From: Nocardioides flavus (ex Wang et al. 2016)
GTDB taxonomy: Bacteria; Actinomycetota; Actinomycetes; Propionibacteriales; Nocardioidaceae
Direction of reading: 5' to 3'
Assembly: GCF_014653115.1 (NCBI RefSeq)
Contig: NZ_BNAD01000001.1
Coordinates: 248,001-312,000, forward strand
Length of the DNA stretch: 64,000 bases
The notes beneath the pieces are model-generated. The model had not been told where the DNA came from. It was given only the letters and a program-made list of their open reading frames with translations, and made no database searches. This document shows, piece by piece, positions 37,017-44,976 of this stretch. Position 1 is the stretch's first letter, and each line of letters begins with the position of its first letter. The translations under genes were made by a program, and so were the position numbers.

Positions 37017-37847
37017 ATGACCGACCCCACGGCGACCGACGCCGAGAACCTGTCCGTCCTGGTGACCGTGTGGTGGGAGGCCGTCGACTCCTTCGCCGCG
37101 GTGCTCGAGCACGTCGGGGACGACGAGTGGTCGACGCCGACCGACCTGCCCGGCTGGGACGTGCACGCCGTCGCCGCCCACACCGCCCACCTCGAGGCCC
37201 TGCTGGCCGGACGACCGCACGACGACGTCGAGGTCGTCGACGCCCCGCACGCGCGCGGGATGATGGGGCAGTTCACCGAGCAGGGGGTGATCGCCCGCCG
37301 CGACGTCCCCGGCGACGCGCTCATCACCGAGATCCGCGAGTCGACGACCGCGCGGCACACCCAGCTGCTCGCGGATCCGCCGACGGACGCGTCGGCTCCG
37401 GCGCCCGGCGTCTTCGGCGCCATCGGCTGGACGACCGGACAGCTGCTGCGCAACCGCCCCCTCGACGTGTGGATGCACGAGCAGGACGTACGCCGCGCGT
37501 TGGGGCGGCCCGGCAACCTCGACTCCGCCGCGGCGGTCCACTCGGCCGACCACCTCATGCAGAGCCTCCCGTTCATCGTCGCCAAGCGCGCCGCGGCACC
37601 GGCCGGCACGGTCGTACGCCTGGACGTCTCCGGGCACGCGCCCGTCGCCGCGGTCGTCGGCGACGACGGTCGGGGCCGTCTGACCCCCGGCGAGGACGGC
37701 GAGCCGACCGTCGCCCTGACGACGGACCGGGAGACCTTCGTGCTGCTGGCGGGCGGCCGACGCGCGGCCCGTCCCGGCGACGTGCGCGTCACCGGTGACG
37801 CCGAGCTCGGCGCACGCGTGCTCGCCGCGATGGCGGTGACCCCGTGA
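37017..37847 (+). CDS. Mycothiol-dependent maleylpyruvate isomerase-like (DinB/MDMPI) protein
   Basis: A 276-residue protein with an N-terminal DinB-like helical domain: WWEAVDSFAAVLEHVGDDEW, LPGWDVHAVAAHTAHLEALL with metal-site histidines, and DVWMHEQDVRRALGRPG. This is the actinobacterial TIGR03083/MDMPI family, which uses mycothiol as cofactor. The C-terminal ~80 residues add the second MDMPI domain. No aromatic-degradation genes are nearby, so the name describes the fold rather than the reaction. It overlaps the SDR gene by GTGA, so the two form an operon. Confidence 0.85.
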   Translation: MTDPTATDAENLSVLVTVWWEAVDSFAAVLEHVGDDEWSTPTDLPGWDVHAVAAHTAHLEALLAGRPHDDVEVVDAPHARGMMGQFTEQGVIARRDVPGDALITEIRESTTARHTQLLADPPTDASAPAPGVFGAIGWTTGQLLRNRPLDVWMHEQDVRRALGRPGNLDSAAAVHSADHLMQSLPFIVAKRAAAPAGTVVRLDVSGHAPVAAVVGDDGRGRLTPGEDGEPTVALTTDRETFVLLAGGRRAARPGDVRVTGDAELGARVLAAMAVTP

Positions 37848-38773
37848 GCGGCGCCGCCTGGACGACGGCCGACATCCCCGACCAGACCGGCCGCACGGCG
37901 CTCGTGACCGGACCGACCCTCGGCGGGCTCGGGTTCCACACCGCCCTCGAGCTCGCCCGCCGGGGCGCGCGGGTGGTCCTGGCAGGTCGTACGCCCGACA
38001 AGCTCGAGGCCGCGGCCGCGGCGATCTCCGACGGGGTCCCGGGCGCCCGGACGGAGCACCTCGTGGTGGACCTGTCCGACCTCGGGTCGGTGCGCCGTGC
38101 CGGCGCGGCAGCGGCCGATCTCGGGCCGCTGGACCTGCTGGTCAACAACGCCGGCATCATGGCCCCGCCGCTGCACCGGACCGTCGACGGCCTGGAGTCG
38201 CAGATGGCGACCAACCACTTCGGCCCGTTCCTCCTGACGGGTCTGCTGCTCGAGCAGCTCGCGGCGTCGGGCGACGGACGGGTCGTCACCCTCTCCTCGC
38301 AGATGCACCGGGTCGCGCGGTCGGCGCCGCTCGGCGACCCGCGGGCGCCCCGGCGCTACAGCCGGTGGGGCGTCTACGGGCAGACCAAGCTCGCCAACCT
38401 GCTCTTCACGTTCGAGCTCGACCGCCGGCTGCGCCGCGCCGGCCTGCCGGTCCGCGCCCTCGCGGCCCACCCCGGCTTCGCCGGCACTCACCTCGCGGTC
38501 AACGGCCAGCTCGGCACCGCGCAGGGCCGCCGTGCTGCGATCCTGGACGCCGCCGTCAAGCTGGTGGCGCAGTCCGCGGAGGCCGGCGCCTGGCCGACCC
38601 TGATGGCCGCGACCGCGGACCTGCCGGGCGGGACGTACGTCGGTCCGCGCGGGCCGGGCGAGGCGTCGGGCCCCCCGCAGGTCGTGGGCACGTCCGCCCT
38701 CGCGCGCGACGAGGTGGCCCAGCGTCGGCTGTGGGAGACCAGCGAGTCGACGGTGGGCCTGAGCTGGCCCTAG
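37844..38773 (+). CDS. Short-chain dehydrogenase/reductase
   Basis: A 309-residue SDR of the retinol-dehydrogenase-like type. The cofactor site is TALVTGPTLGGLGFHTALEL (a T-G-x3-G-x-G variant), followed by LAGRTPDKL (Arg favouring NADPH), LLVNNAGIM, and the catalytic YGQTK with a preceding Ser strand VTLSSQMH. The substrate is unknown. GTG start overlapping the DinB-like gene. The final stop shares four bases with the stop of the convergent gene (CTAG). Confidence 0.9.
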   Translation: MSGAAWTTADIPDQTGRTALVTGPTLGGLGFHTALELARRGARVVLAGRTPDKLEAAAAAISDGVPGARTEHLVVDLSDLGSVRRAGAAAADLGPLDLLVNNAGIMAPPLHRTVDGLESQMATNHFGPFLLTGLLLEQLAASGDGRVVTLSSQMHRVARSAPLGDPRAPRRYSRWGVYGQTKLANLLFTFELDRRLRRAGLPVRALAAHPGFAGTHLAVNGQLGTAQGRRAAILDAAVKLVAQSAEAGAWPTLMAATADLPGGTYVGPRGPGEASGPPQVVGTSALARDEVAQRRLWETSESTVGLSWP

Positions 38774-40287
38774 CGGCTGCGGTCGCGGACCCGGACCAGC
38801 CCGGCGAGGGTCCCGATCCACGCGGCACCGTCGCGGTCCAGGGTGATCCGTGACCCGTCGCTGCCGGCGAGCAGGCCGGTCCCGGTGCGTACGCTCCATC
38901 GGTTGCGGCCGGTGTCGGCGTCGAGGGCCGTGAGGTACCACGCGCTGACGCCGACCAGGGACGGCCTCTTGGTCCAGGCGTAGAGCAGCCCGTTGGCGTG
39001 GCTCGCGACCACGCCCGACGCCGGCGAGACGGCGTCGCTGGTCCAGGCGAGCACGCAGGCGCCGTCGACGAGGTCGACGCGGGCGATGCCCGGCTGGGAG
39101 GTGAACCCGAGCAGGGTGCTGCCCGGGGACGAGTAGCCGTCGTTGTTGACCACCGCGACCCCGGTGCCGAGCGGGGCGAGGTCGCTGTCGGTGCTGCCGT
39201 CGCCCTCCTCGAAGACCGACTGCCGGCACACCTGCCGGCCGTCGGCGCCGGCCACGAGCAGCACCCCGAGACGGCCGTCGACCTCGTCGGTGATCGCCAC
39301 GACGCCGCCGTCGAGGAGGACGGGCGCGGACCCGCTGGACCCGGCGTACTCCGTGCGCCAGACCGGCTGGGGCGTGCCGTCCGCCCCGAGCGCCAGGCGA
39401 TGCAGCGCCTCCTCGGTGACGACGTACGCACCGCCCTCGTCGGTCGTCAGGTCGCGCGCGACCTCCTCGGCGAGGTCGGTGACGCCGACCTGCCCGGTGG
39501 CCGGGTCGACGGTGCCGACGAGCCCGGCCCGCGACACCCACCAGATCCGGCCCGACCAGTCGGGCGCGACGCTGACGAGGCAGTCCCGGTGCGGGACGTA
39601 CGGCTTGAGGTCCCACTCGTCGGCGGTCGCCAGGCCGGGCTCGCCCTCGGTGGCGGTCCGGACCGCGAGCACCCGGCGGTCGCCGCTCGCGACCACGGCG
39701 CGGTCGGTCGCGTCGACGTAGCCTGCGTCGCCGTCGCAGGAACCCCCGTCGTCGGTGTCGTCCGGAAGGTCGGGGAGCTCCTGCGTCGCGACCGGCCGGA
39801 GGGACTCGGGGTCGACCAGCCGGACGCTGCGCCCGGACCCGCTGGTGCAGAGCGCGACGAGGTGGCCGGTCGAGATCGGCTCGAGCCGGCCGCAGCGCTG
39901 CAGTCCGTACCACGCCGTGTCGACCTGCGGCTGGTGGCCGAGCGGGCCGGGACGGGCGGTGGGGGGGCCGGCGACGCGGTGGGGGTTCTGGCGGGCCTCG
40001 GCGACCTGGACGGGGTGCGGCGACGCAGGGCGCCCGACGTACGACGGCCCGGACCGCACGCCCGGCGCCGGCGGGATCGGCAGCCAGCCGTCGGGCACCA
40101 CGACGACCACGGCGGCGACGACGGCGACGGTTGCGGCCGTGCCGGCGGCCGCCCGGCGGCTCACGTACGCGCGGTCCTGCACCCACCAGCGCACCTGCGG
40201 GACGCAGAGGAGGGCGGCGGCGAGGAGCACCACGACGGGGCCGAGCGACACCCAGAGCAGGGCGAGTGCGCCGACCAGCCAGACCAC
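38770..40287 (-). CDS. Membrane-anchored PQQ-like beta-propeller protein
   Basis: A 505-residue protein. Two N-terminal helices (GALALLWVSLGPVVVLLAA and AATVAVVAAVVVVVP) flank a short basic loop (QDRAYVSRRA), and the remaining ~420 residues form an extracytoplasmic propeller with blades such as GDRRVLAVRTATEG, VSRAGLVGTVDPATGQVGV and RTGTGLLAGSDGSRITLD. PQQ-binding Trp repeats are weak, so it is probably structural or a scaffold rather than a dehydrogenase. The start is GTG (MVWLVGAL). Several cysteines in the propeller suggest disulfides. The role is unknown. Confidence 0.75.
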   Translation of the reverse strand: MVWLVGALALLWVSLGPVVVLLAAALLCVPQVRWWVQDRAYVSRRAAAGTAATVAVVAAVVVVVPDGWLPIPPAPGVRSGPSYVGRPASPHPVQVAEARQNPHRVAGPPTARPGPLGHQPQVDTAWYGLQRCGRLEPISTGHLVALCTSGSGRSVRLVDPESLRPVATQELPDLPDDTDDGGSCDGDAGYVDATDRAVVASGDRRVLAVRTATEGEPGLATADEWDLKPYVPHRDCLVSVAPDWSGRIWWVSRAGLVGTVDPATGQVGVTDLAEEVARDLTTDEGGAYVVTEEALHRLALGADGTPQPVWRTEYAGSSGSAPVLLDGGVVAITDEVDGRLGVLLVAGADGRQVCRQSVFEEGDGSTDSDLAPLGTGVAVVNNDGYSSPGSTLLGFTSQPGIARVDLVDGACVLAWTSDAVSPASGVVASHANGLLYAWTKRPSLVGVSAWYLTALDADTGRNRWSVRTGTGLLAGSDGSRITLDRDGAAWIGTLAGLVRVRDRSR

Positions 40288-40373
40288 CGGGCGACTCTAG
40301 GTGAGCCGTCCGTCCGCTCGGCGCAGGCGCATCGGGACGGCCCGGTGCGGTCGGTCACACCCTCCGTACGCGG

Positions 40374-40622
40374 TCAGTCCATCGCGACGTGCGGGTGCGG
40401 TGCCGTGAGCGTCAGCTCGGCGAAGACGCCGTGCCCGCCGCCACCGCGCAGGAAGACGCGCGAGCGCCGGGGGGTGGGCACCCGCGTCGGCGGGGCCTCG
40501 TGGATCGGGATCGGCTCGTGGCCGACCTCCGGCTGCCGTGCGACCAACGACCCCGTGAACTGCTCGAGCGACTTGATGCGCCCGGTGAGGTCGATCCCCT
40601 GGTTGTCCCGGTCGTGCTTCAT
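40374..40622 (-). CDS. Conserved small hypothetical protein
   Basis: An 82-residue soluble protein, MKHDRDNQGIDLTGRIKSLE to TAPHPHVAMD, with no signal or membrane segment. The middle (HEPIPIHEAPPTRVPTPRRS) is Pro/His-rich and probably disordered; a Gly-rich turn (RGGGGHGV) precedes a final short strand. I do not recognise a family. A putative site AGGAG lies 9-10 nt before the ATG (TCAGGAGGAGTCGGCTCATG on its strand), which supports translation. It is monocistronic. Confidence 0.6.
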   Translation of the reverse strand: MKHDRDNQGIDLTGRIKSLEQFTGSLVARQPEVGHEPIPIHEAPPTRVPTPRRSRVFLRGGGGHGVFAELTLTAPHPHVAMD

Positions 40623-41107
40623 GAGCCGACTCCTCCTGATCCCCACAGGCGGTCCCCCACGGACCACCCGACAACGAGGTTAGGAGCGCCTCCGGAGAGG
40701 CATCAGGGACTAGGGGAACCCTTCGGGAAGTCTGGAGGAGACGGTCTGGACCAGCCGGCCGGAGGCACCGCTTCCTTGACGGGACGCAGACGTGCGACAG
40801 ACCGGCGGTCCCCTGCACCGCCGGTCTGCCTGGTGTGTGTCACGCAGCAGGCGGGCGCGCCGTGGACCCCACGTCCACCGCGCCGCGCTGCCGCGGCACC
40901 GACGGGCGCGTTCCCTGTGCGCGCACGTCGTGCCCTGGCTCCCCCACGGAGCCGATGCGGATCATCGGGCCGCGCCCGACGTACCGTTCCCCCTGGTGGT
41001 GCTCGTGCTCATCTCTTCTCCCCGTGTCGAGTGGTCACGACACCTAGGAGACCGATGGGGCCGTCCTGATACATCCGTCCCTGACGGATGTCGGAAGGAC
41101 GTACGGG
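40623..41107. other. Gene-free stretch of about 485 bp
   Basis: I see no convincing gene here on either strand; the open frames are short and Arg/Pro-rich. It holds the promoter of the small hypothetical gene at its left, a hairpin near its middle (next entry), and a small repeat GTCCTGATACATCCGTCCCT-GACGGATGTCGGAAGGACGT near 41064-41102 (ACATCCGTC/GACGGATGT inverted repeat), a probable terminator for the desaturase gene. Confidence 0.5.
40798..40828. terminator. 12-bp perfect hairpin in the gene-free stretch
   Basis: CAGACCGGCGGT and ACCGCCGGTCTG form a perfect stem around a 7-nt loop (CCCCTGC). It lies about 175 bp before the ATG of the small hypothetical gene and is not adjacent to a stop codon, so it could also be a structured RNA element or palindromic repeat. 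Confidence 0.5.
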
Positions 41108-42340
41108 TCAGGCGGCCGCGCGGGCCTCGCTCTCGAGCTTGCGGCCCAGCAGGCGGCGCGTACGACGGTCGCCGGTGGCCATCTTGTAGAGGATCGCGAG
41201 CTGCTGCGGCGCGTTCTTCTTGTTCGTCGTGGCGAGCCAGCCGTTGGGCAGCGAGAGCCGGATGACCTTGTGCCAGGCCGAGGCCACCTGCTGCGGCATC
41301 GGACGTGCGCAGTAGGTCAGGTCGTACTTCTCGAACAGCGCCTGGACCTTGGGGGCGATCTCCGCGTAGCGGTTCGACGGCAGGTCGGGGAACAGGTGGT
41401 GCTCGATCTGGTGCGACAGGTTGCCCGTCATCACGTGCAGGGCCTTCGATCCGGAGATGTTGGCGCTGCCGAGCATCTGGCGGACGTACCACTCGCCCTT
41501 GGTCTCGCCCTCGATCGAGCGCTTCTCGAAGGTCTCGACGCCCTCGGGGAAGTGGCCGCAGAGGATGACCGAGTTGGACCACAGGTTGCGGACCACGTTG
41601 GCGGTGAAGTTGGCCGCGAGGGTCGGCAGGAACGAGCCGGTCGGGATCGACAGCAGCGGGTGGACGACGTAGTCCTTGGTGGCCTGCTTGCGGATCTTCT
41701 TGAGGACCTGCTTGGCGCGGCGGCGGAACTCGGGGTCCTTGGTCTGCTTCTTGGCGACGACCGCGCCGAGCTCGAGGTCGTAGGCGGCGATGCCGTACTC
41801 GAAGAAGACCGCGTTGATGAAGCAGAACACCGGCTGGGCGAGCGAGGCGGGCGTCCAGGGCTGGTCCTCGTCGACGCGCATGATGCCGTAGCCGAGGTCG
41901 TTGTCCTTGCCGATGACGTTGGTGTAGGTGTGGTGCAGCTCGTTGTGGCTGTGCTTCCACTGCTCGGCGGGCGAGGCCATGTCCCACTCCCAGGTGCTGG
42001 AGTGGATCTTGGGGTCGCGCATCCAGTCCCACTGGCCGTGCAGGATGTTGTGGCCGATCTCCATGTTGTCGAGGATCTTGGAGACGCTCAGGCCGAGCGT
42101 GCCGAGGATCCACGCCGGCGGGAAGGCGCTGAAGAGCAGCACCGCGCGCGAGCCGAGCTCGATCTTGCGCTGGGTGTCGATGACGCGCCGGATGTACGCC
42201 GCGTCGGCGGCGCCGCGGGTGTCGAGCACCTCCTGGCGGATCGCGTCGAGCTCGATGCCGAGCTGCTCGATGTCGGCCTCGGTGAGGTGGGCGATGGGGT
42301 TGGTCTGGCCGAGGACGGCCTTCTTCTGGATCGTGGTCAT
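41108..42340 (-). CDS. desA3: DesA3-like membrane fatty-acid (acyl-CoA) desaturase
   Basis: A 410-residue desaturase with three histidine boxes that bind the di-iron centre: HNILH (97-101), HSHNELHH (130-136) and QIEHH near residue 306. Hydrophobic pairs around residues 65-90 and 200-260 span the membrane. Its closest known type is mycobacterial DesA3 (Rv3229c), a stearoyl-CoA delta-9 desaturase making oleate. It is followed upstream on the same strand by the gene for a flavin/2Fe-2S reductase, as in mycobacteria. The ATG (MTTIQKKAVL) has a GGAAGG-type site ahead. Confidence 0.92.
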   Translation of the reverse strand: MTTIQKKAVLGQTNPIAHLTEADIEQLGIELDAIRQEVLDTRGAADAAYIRRVIDTQRKIELGSRAVLLFSAFPPAWILGTLGLSVSKILDNMEIGHNILHGQWDWMRDPKIHSSTWEWDMASPAEQWKHSHNELHHTYTNVIGKDNDLGYGIMRVDEDQPWTPASLAQPVFCFINAVFFEYGIAAYDLELGAVVAKKQTKDPEFRRRAKQVLKKIRKQATKDYVVHPLLSIPTGSFLPTLAANFTANVVRNLWSNSVILCGHFPEGVETFEKRSIEGETKGEWYVRQMLGSANISGSKALHVMTGNLSHQIEHHLFPDLPSNRYAEIAPKVQALFEKYDLTYCARPMPQQVASAWHKVIRLSLPNGWLATTNKKNAPQQLAILYKMATGDRRTRRLLGRKLESEARAAA

Positions 42341-42416
42341 CGGGAGGGTTCCTTCCGGTGCTGCGGAGGTCGGGGAGGCCGCTCGGCGACCGTCACGAGA
42401 CCTGCGGGGGTGTCGG

Positions 42417-43547
42417 TCAGTGGTCGATGTGGCAGGGGCCGGCGGCGGCGTTGATGCAGGTCTGCACCTTGATGTCGCCCGTCTCGCCGGGAACGGCGGT
42501 GGTGATGGCACCGTTGCGCAGGTCGCGGACGCTGCCCTCGCGCAGCGGGATCACGCAGCCCATGCAGATGCCCATCCGGCACCCGCTCGGCATGAGCATC
42601 CCCGCCTCCTCGGCGGCGTCGAGGATCGGCGTCGCGCCGTCGAGGTCGAGGCTGGTGCCGGAGCTGAACGTGACGGTCCCGCCGTCGCCGGGCTCGACCC
42701 GCGCGGTCCTGAACTGCTCGGTGGTCAGGCTGATGCCCGCGGCCTCGTGGTGGGCGGCGAGGGCGTCGAGCAGGCCCGCGGGCCCGCAGGCCAGGGTGCG
42801 ACGCTCGGCGAGGTCGGGCACGAGCGTGGCCAGGTCGTCGACGTCGAGCACGCCGTGCTCGTCGTCGTAGCGGGCGACGAGGCGGATCGCGCCGGCGGCG
42901 TCGAGCGCCTCGAGGTCGCGGATGAAGATCGAGTCGGGGTGGCTGGGCGCCACGTGCACGACGACGATGTCGTGGTCGGCGCTGCGCGCCGGGCGCAGGA
43001 CGCCGTCGTCGGTGCTGGGGAACAGGTTGCGCAGCATGCCGATCACCGGGGTGATGCCGGATCCGGCGGTGACCATCAGGAACTTGCCGCCCGCGGGCGG
43101 CAGGACGAACTCGCCTGCGGCCTGCTCGAGGTGGACGAGGGTGCCGGGGCGGGCCTCGTGGACGAGGTGGTTGCTGACGAGCCCGTCGGGCACGGCCTTG
43201 ACGGTGATCGAGATGCGACCGTCGCGGCGCGGACCGTGGGTGAGCGAGTAGGCACGCCACTGGCGTACGCCGTCCACGTCGATGCCGATGCGGAGGTACT
43301 GGCCGGGCACGTGGCCGGCCCAGTCCGCACCCGGGCGGATCACGATCGTGGCGGCGTCGGCGGTCTCCGGGGTGACGGACTCGATGCGACCGCGCAGGTC
43401 GGCGCCCGAGCGCAGGGGCGCGAAGAGGTCCATGAAGTCGGCGGGAAGGTAGGGCGTGGTGGCGGCCTCGGCGACGCGGACGAGGTGGTCGCCCAGTCGA
43501 CGGCTCCGGGCGCTGCCGCGTGCGGGCGGCTCGAGAGTCGTGGTCAT
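42417..43547 (-). CDS. Desaturase electron-transfer reductase (FAD/NAD(P)H plus C-terminal 2Fe-2S)
   Basis: A 376-residue oxidoreductase. The FAD motif is RAYSLT, the NAD(P) site is FLMVTAGSGITPVIGMLR with ACGPAGLLDAL, and a C-terminal plant-type ferredoxin domain has SGCRMGICMGC and a fourth Cys in VQTCIN. It passes electrons from NAD(P)H to the desaturase, like Rv3230c beside DesA3 in mycobacteria. First gene of the two-gene operon; a 76-bp gap separates it from the desaturase. Its start faces the PucR-type gene across 104 bp. Confidence 0.93.
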   Translation of the reverse strand: MTTTLEPPARGSARSRRLGDHLVRVAEAATTPYLPADFMDLFAPLRSGADLRGRIESVTPETADAATIVIRPGADWAGHVPGQYLRIGIDVDGVRQWRAYSLTHGPRRDGRISITVKAVPDGLVSNHLVHEARPGTLVHLEQAAGEFVLPPAGGKFLMVTAGSGITPVIGMLRNLFPSTDDGVLRPARSADHDIVVVHVAPSHPDSIFIRDLEALDAAGAIRLVARYDDEHGVLDVDDLATLVPDLAERRTLACGPAGLLDALAAHHEAAGISLTTEQFRTARVEPGDGGTVTFSSGTSLDLDGATPILDAAEEAGMLMPSGCRMGICMGCVIPLREGSVRDLRNGAITTAVPGETGDIKVQTCINAAAGPCHIDH

Positions 43548-43613
43548 GTCATCAAATGTCGCGGATCACGGGCCCATCTTCCTGCCCTGCGCACGTGAAT
43601 CGCGTCTAGACTC

Positions 43614-43630
43614 TTGTTCGCTGCGAACAA
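43614..43630. promoter_or_regulatory. Perfect inverted repeat TTGTTCG-CTG-CGAACAA
   Basis: Two exact 7-bp arms with a 3-bp spacer lie in the 104-bp gap between the divergent reductase and PucR-type genes, 21 bp before the latter's start. It is the likely operator for the PucR-type regulator, controlling both its own gene and the desaturase operon. Confidence 0.65.
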
Positions 43631-43651
43631 TCATGGCGAGGGGAGACCCCG

Positions 43652-44833
43652 ATGGACGAACGTCCTGTGCGCCCGGGCACACAAATGCAGACGATCGTGG
43701 GTCTCGACCCGACCGTGGCCGACGCACTGCGCTCGCGCCTGGCGGAGGTGGCCGACCGCGCGGTGCTCGCCATCATCGACGAGGTGCCGAGCTATGCCGG
43801 CGCGCTCACCGGCCGGATGGGCGAGGTGATCCGCAACGCGGTGCAGCTCGCCCTCGGCGGCTTCCTCACCCTCGCCACCCGCCAGGGGGCGGAGGCCCCG
43901 CGGGCCCCGGCGATCGAGGGCGCCTACCAGCTCGGCCGCGGCGAGGCGCGCAGCGGCCGTACGGTCGAGGCGCTGCTCGCGGCCTACCGCGTCGGGGCTC
44001 GGACGTCGTGGCGCGACATGGCCGACGCCGCCGTCGAGGCGGGCATCGACGCCGGCCAGCTGGCGCGCTTCGCCGAGCTGGTCTTCGCCTACATCGACGA
44101 GCTGTCGGCGGCCTCGGTCGCCGGCCACACCGACGAGCTCGAGAGCAGCGGCCGCATCCGGCAGCGCAACCTCGAGCGCCTCGCCCGCGCGCTGCTCGGC
44201 GACGCGCCACCCGACGTGGTCACCGCAGCCGCCGAGCGCGCCGAGTGGGAGCCTCCCGGCGCCCTCACCGCGGTCGTGCTGCCGGAGTCGCAGGTCTCGC
44301 ACGCGCTCACCGCGCTCGACCCGCACACCCTCCAGCCGACCGACGACGTGCCGGGGCTGCCCGAGGGGCACGCCTCGCTGCTGGTGCCGGGCACCGGGTC
44401 GGCCACCGCTCGGCGTGCGCTGCTCCGCGCACTGCAGGGCACCGACGCGGTCGTCGGGCCGTCGACCCCGTGGCTCGAGGCAGCCGCCTCGCACCGGCGT
44501 ACGCTCCGCTGCGCCGCTCTCGGGCTCGAGGGCCTCGTCGACTCCGACGACCACCTCGCCGCGCTCGTCCTCTCCGCCGACCCCGAGGCCCGCGCCGACC
44601 TGCGCGCGCGGGTCCTGGCCCCGCTCGCCGACCTGCGGCCCTCGACCGCGGAGAAGCTCACCGACACGCTGCGCAGCTGGCTGCTCCACCACGGCCGCCG
44701 CGACGCGGTCGCGGAAGAGCTGTTCGTCCACGCCCAGACGGTGCGCTACCGGGTGGGCCAGCTGCGGGAGGTCTACGGCGACCGGCTCGACGACCCGGCC
44801 TTCGTGCTCGAGGCGACGCTCGCGCTGGCGTAG
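43652..44833 (+). CDS. PucR/CdaR-family transcriptional regulator
   Basis: A 393-residue regulator. The N-terminal two-thirds is an all-helical then beta GGDEF-like region (GRGEARSGRTVEALLAAYRV, TSWRDMADAAVEAG); the C-terminal ~60 residues form the PucR HTH, TDTLRSWLLHHGRRDAVAEE and VHAQTVRYRVGQLREVYGDR. The family often senses metabolites. It is divergent from the desaturase operon, and in actinobacteria this neighbour relation is common, so it is probably its regulator. The ATG follows AGGGGA-type sequence by ~8 nt. Confidence 0.88.
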   Translation: MDERPVRPGTQMQTIVGLDPTVADALRSRLAEVADRAVLAIIDEVPSYAGALTGRMGEVIRNAVQLALGGFLTLATRQGAEAPRAPAIEGAYQLGRGEARSGRTVEALLAAYRVGARTSWRDMADAAVEAGIDAGQLARFAELVFAYIDELSAASVAGHTDELESSGRIRQRNLERLARALLGDAPPDVVTAAAERAEWEPPGALTAVVLPESQVSHALTALDPHTLQPTDDVPGLPEGHASLLVPGTGSATARRALLRALQGTDAVVGPSTPWLEAAASHRRTLRCAALGLEGLVDSDDHLAALVLSADPEARADLRARVLAPLADLRPSTAEKLTDTLRSWLLHHGRRDAVAEELFVHAQTVRYRVGQLREVYGDRLDDPAFVLEATLALA

Positions 44834-44844
44834 GTGCCCCGTTG

Positions 44845-44968
44845 GCGGTGCGTGAGACATGTTTCCGTCGCCCAGAACCTGCGCTGCTCACCACCCCACC
44901 GGGCCGTCCGCCTGCTGTGGTGCGTGAGGCAGGTTCTGGGGCGTCAGAACCTGCATCACGCACCGCTC
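44845..44968. repeat. GGTGCGTGA...GCAGGTTCTG palindromic repeat, copy 1
   Basis: The stretch opens GGCGGTGCGTGAGACATG, contains CAGAACCTGC and GTGCGTGAGGCAGGTTCTG, and closes CAGAACCTGCATCACGCACC. Inverted arms GCAGGTTCTG/CAGAACCTGC and GGTGCGTGA/TCACGCACC fold it into paired hairpins. It fills the gap between the convergent PucR-type and amidohydrolase genes. The second copy is at 54312. Confidence 0.75.
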
Positions 44969-44976
44969 GGCACAGG

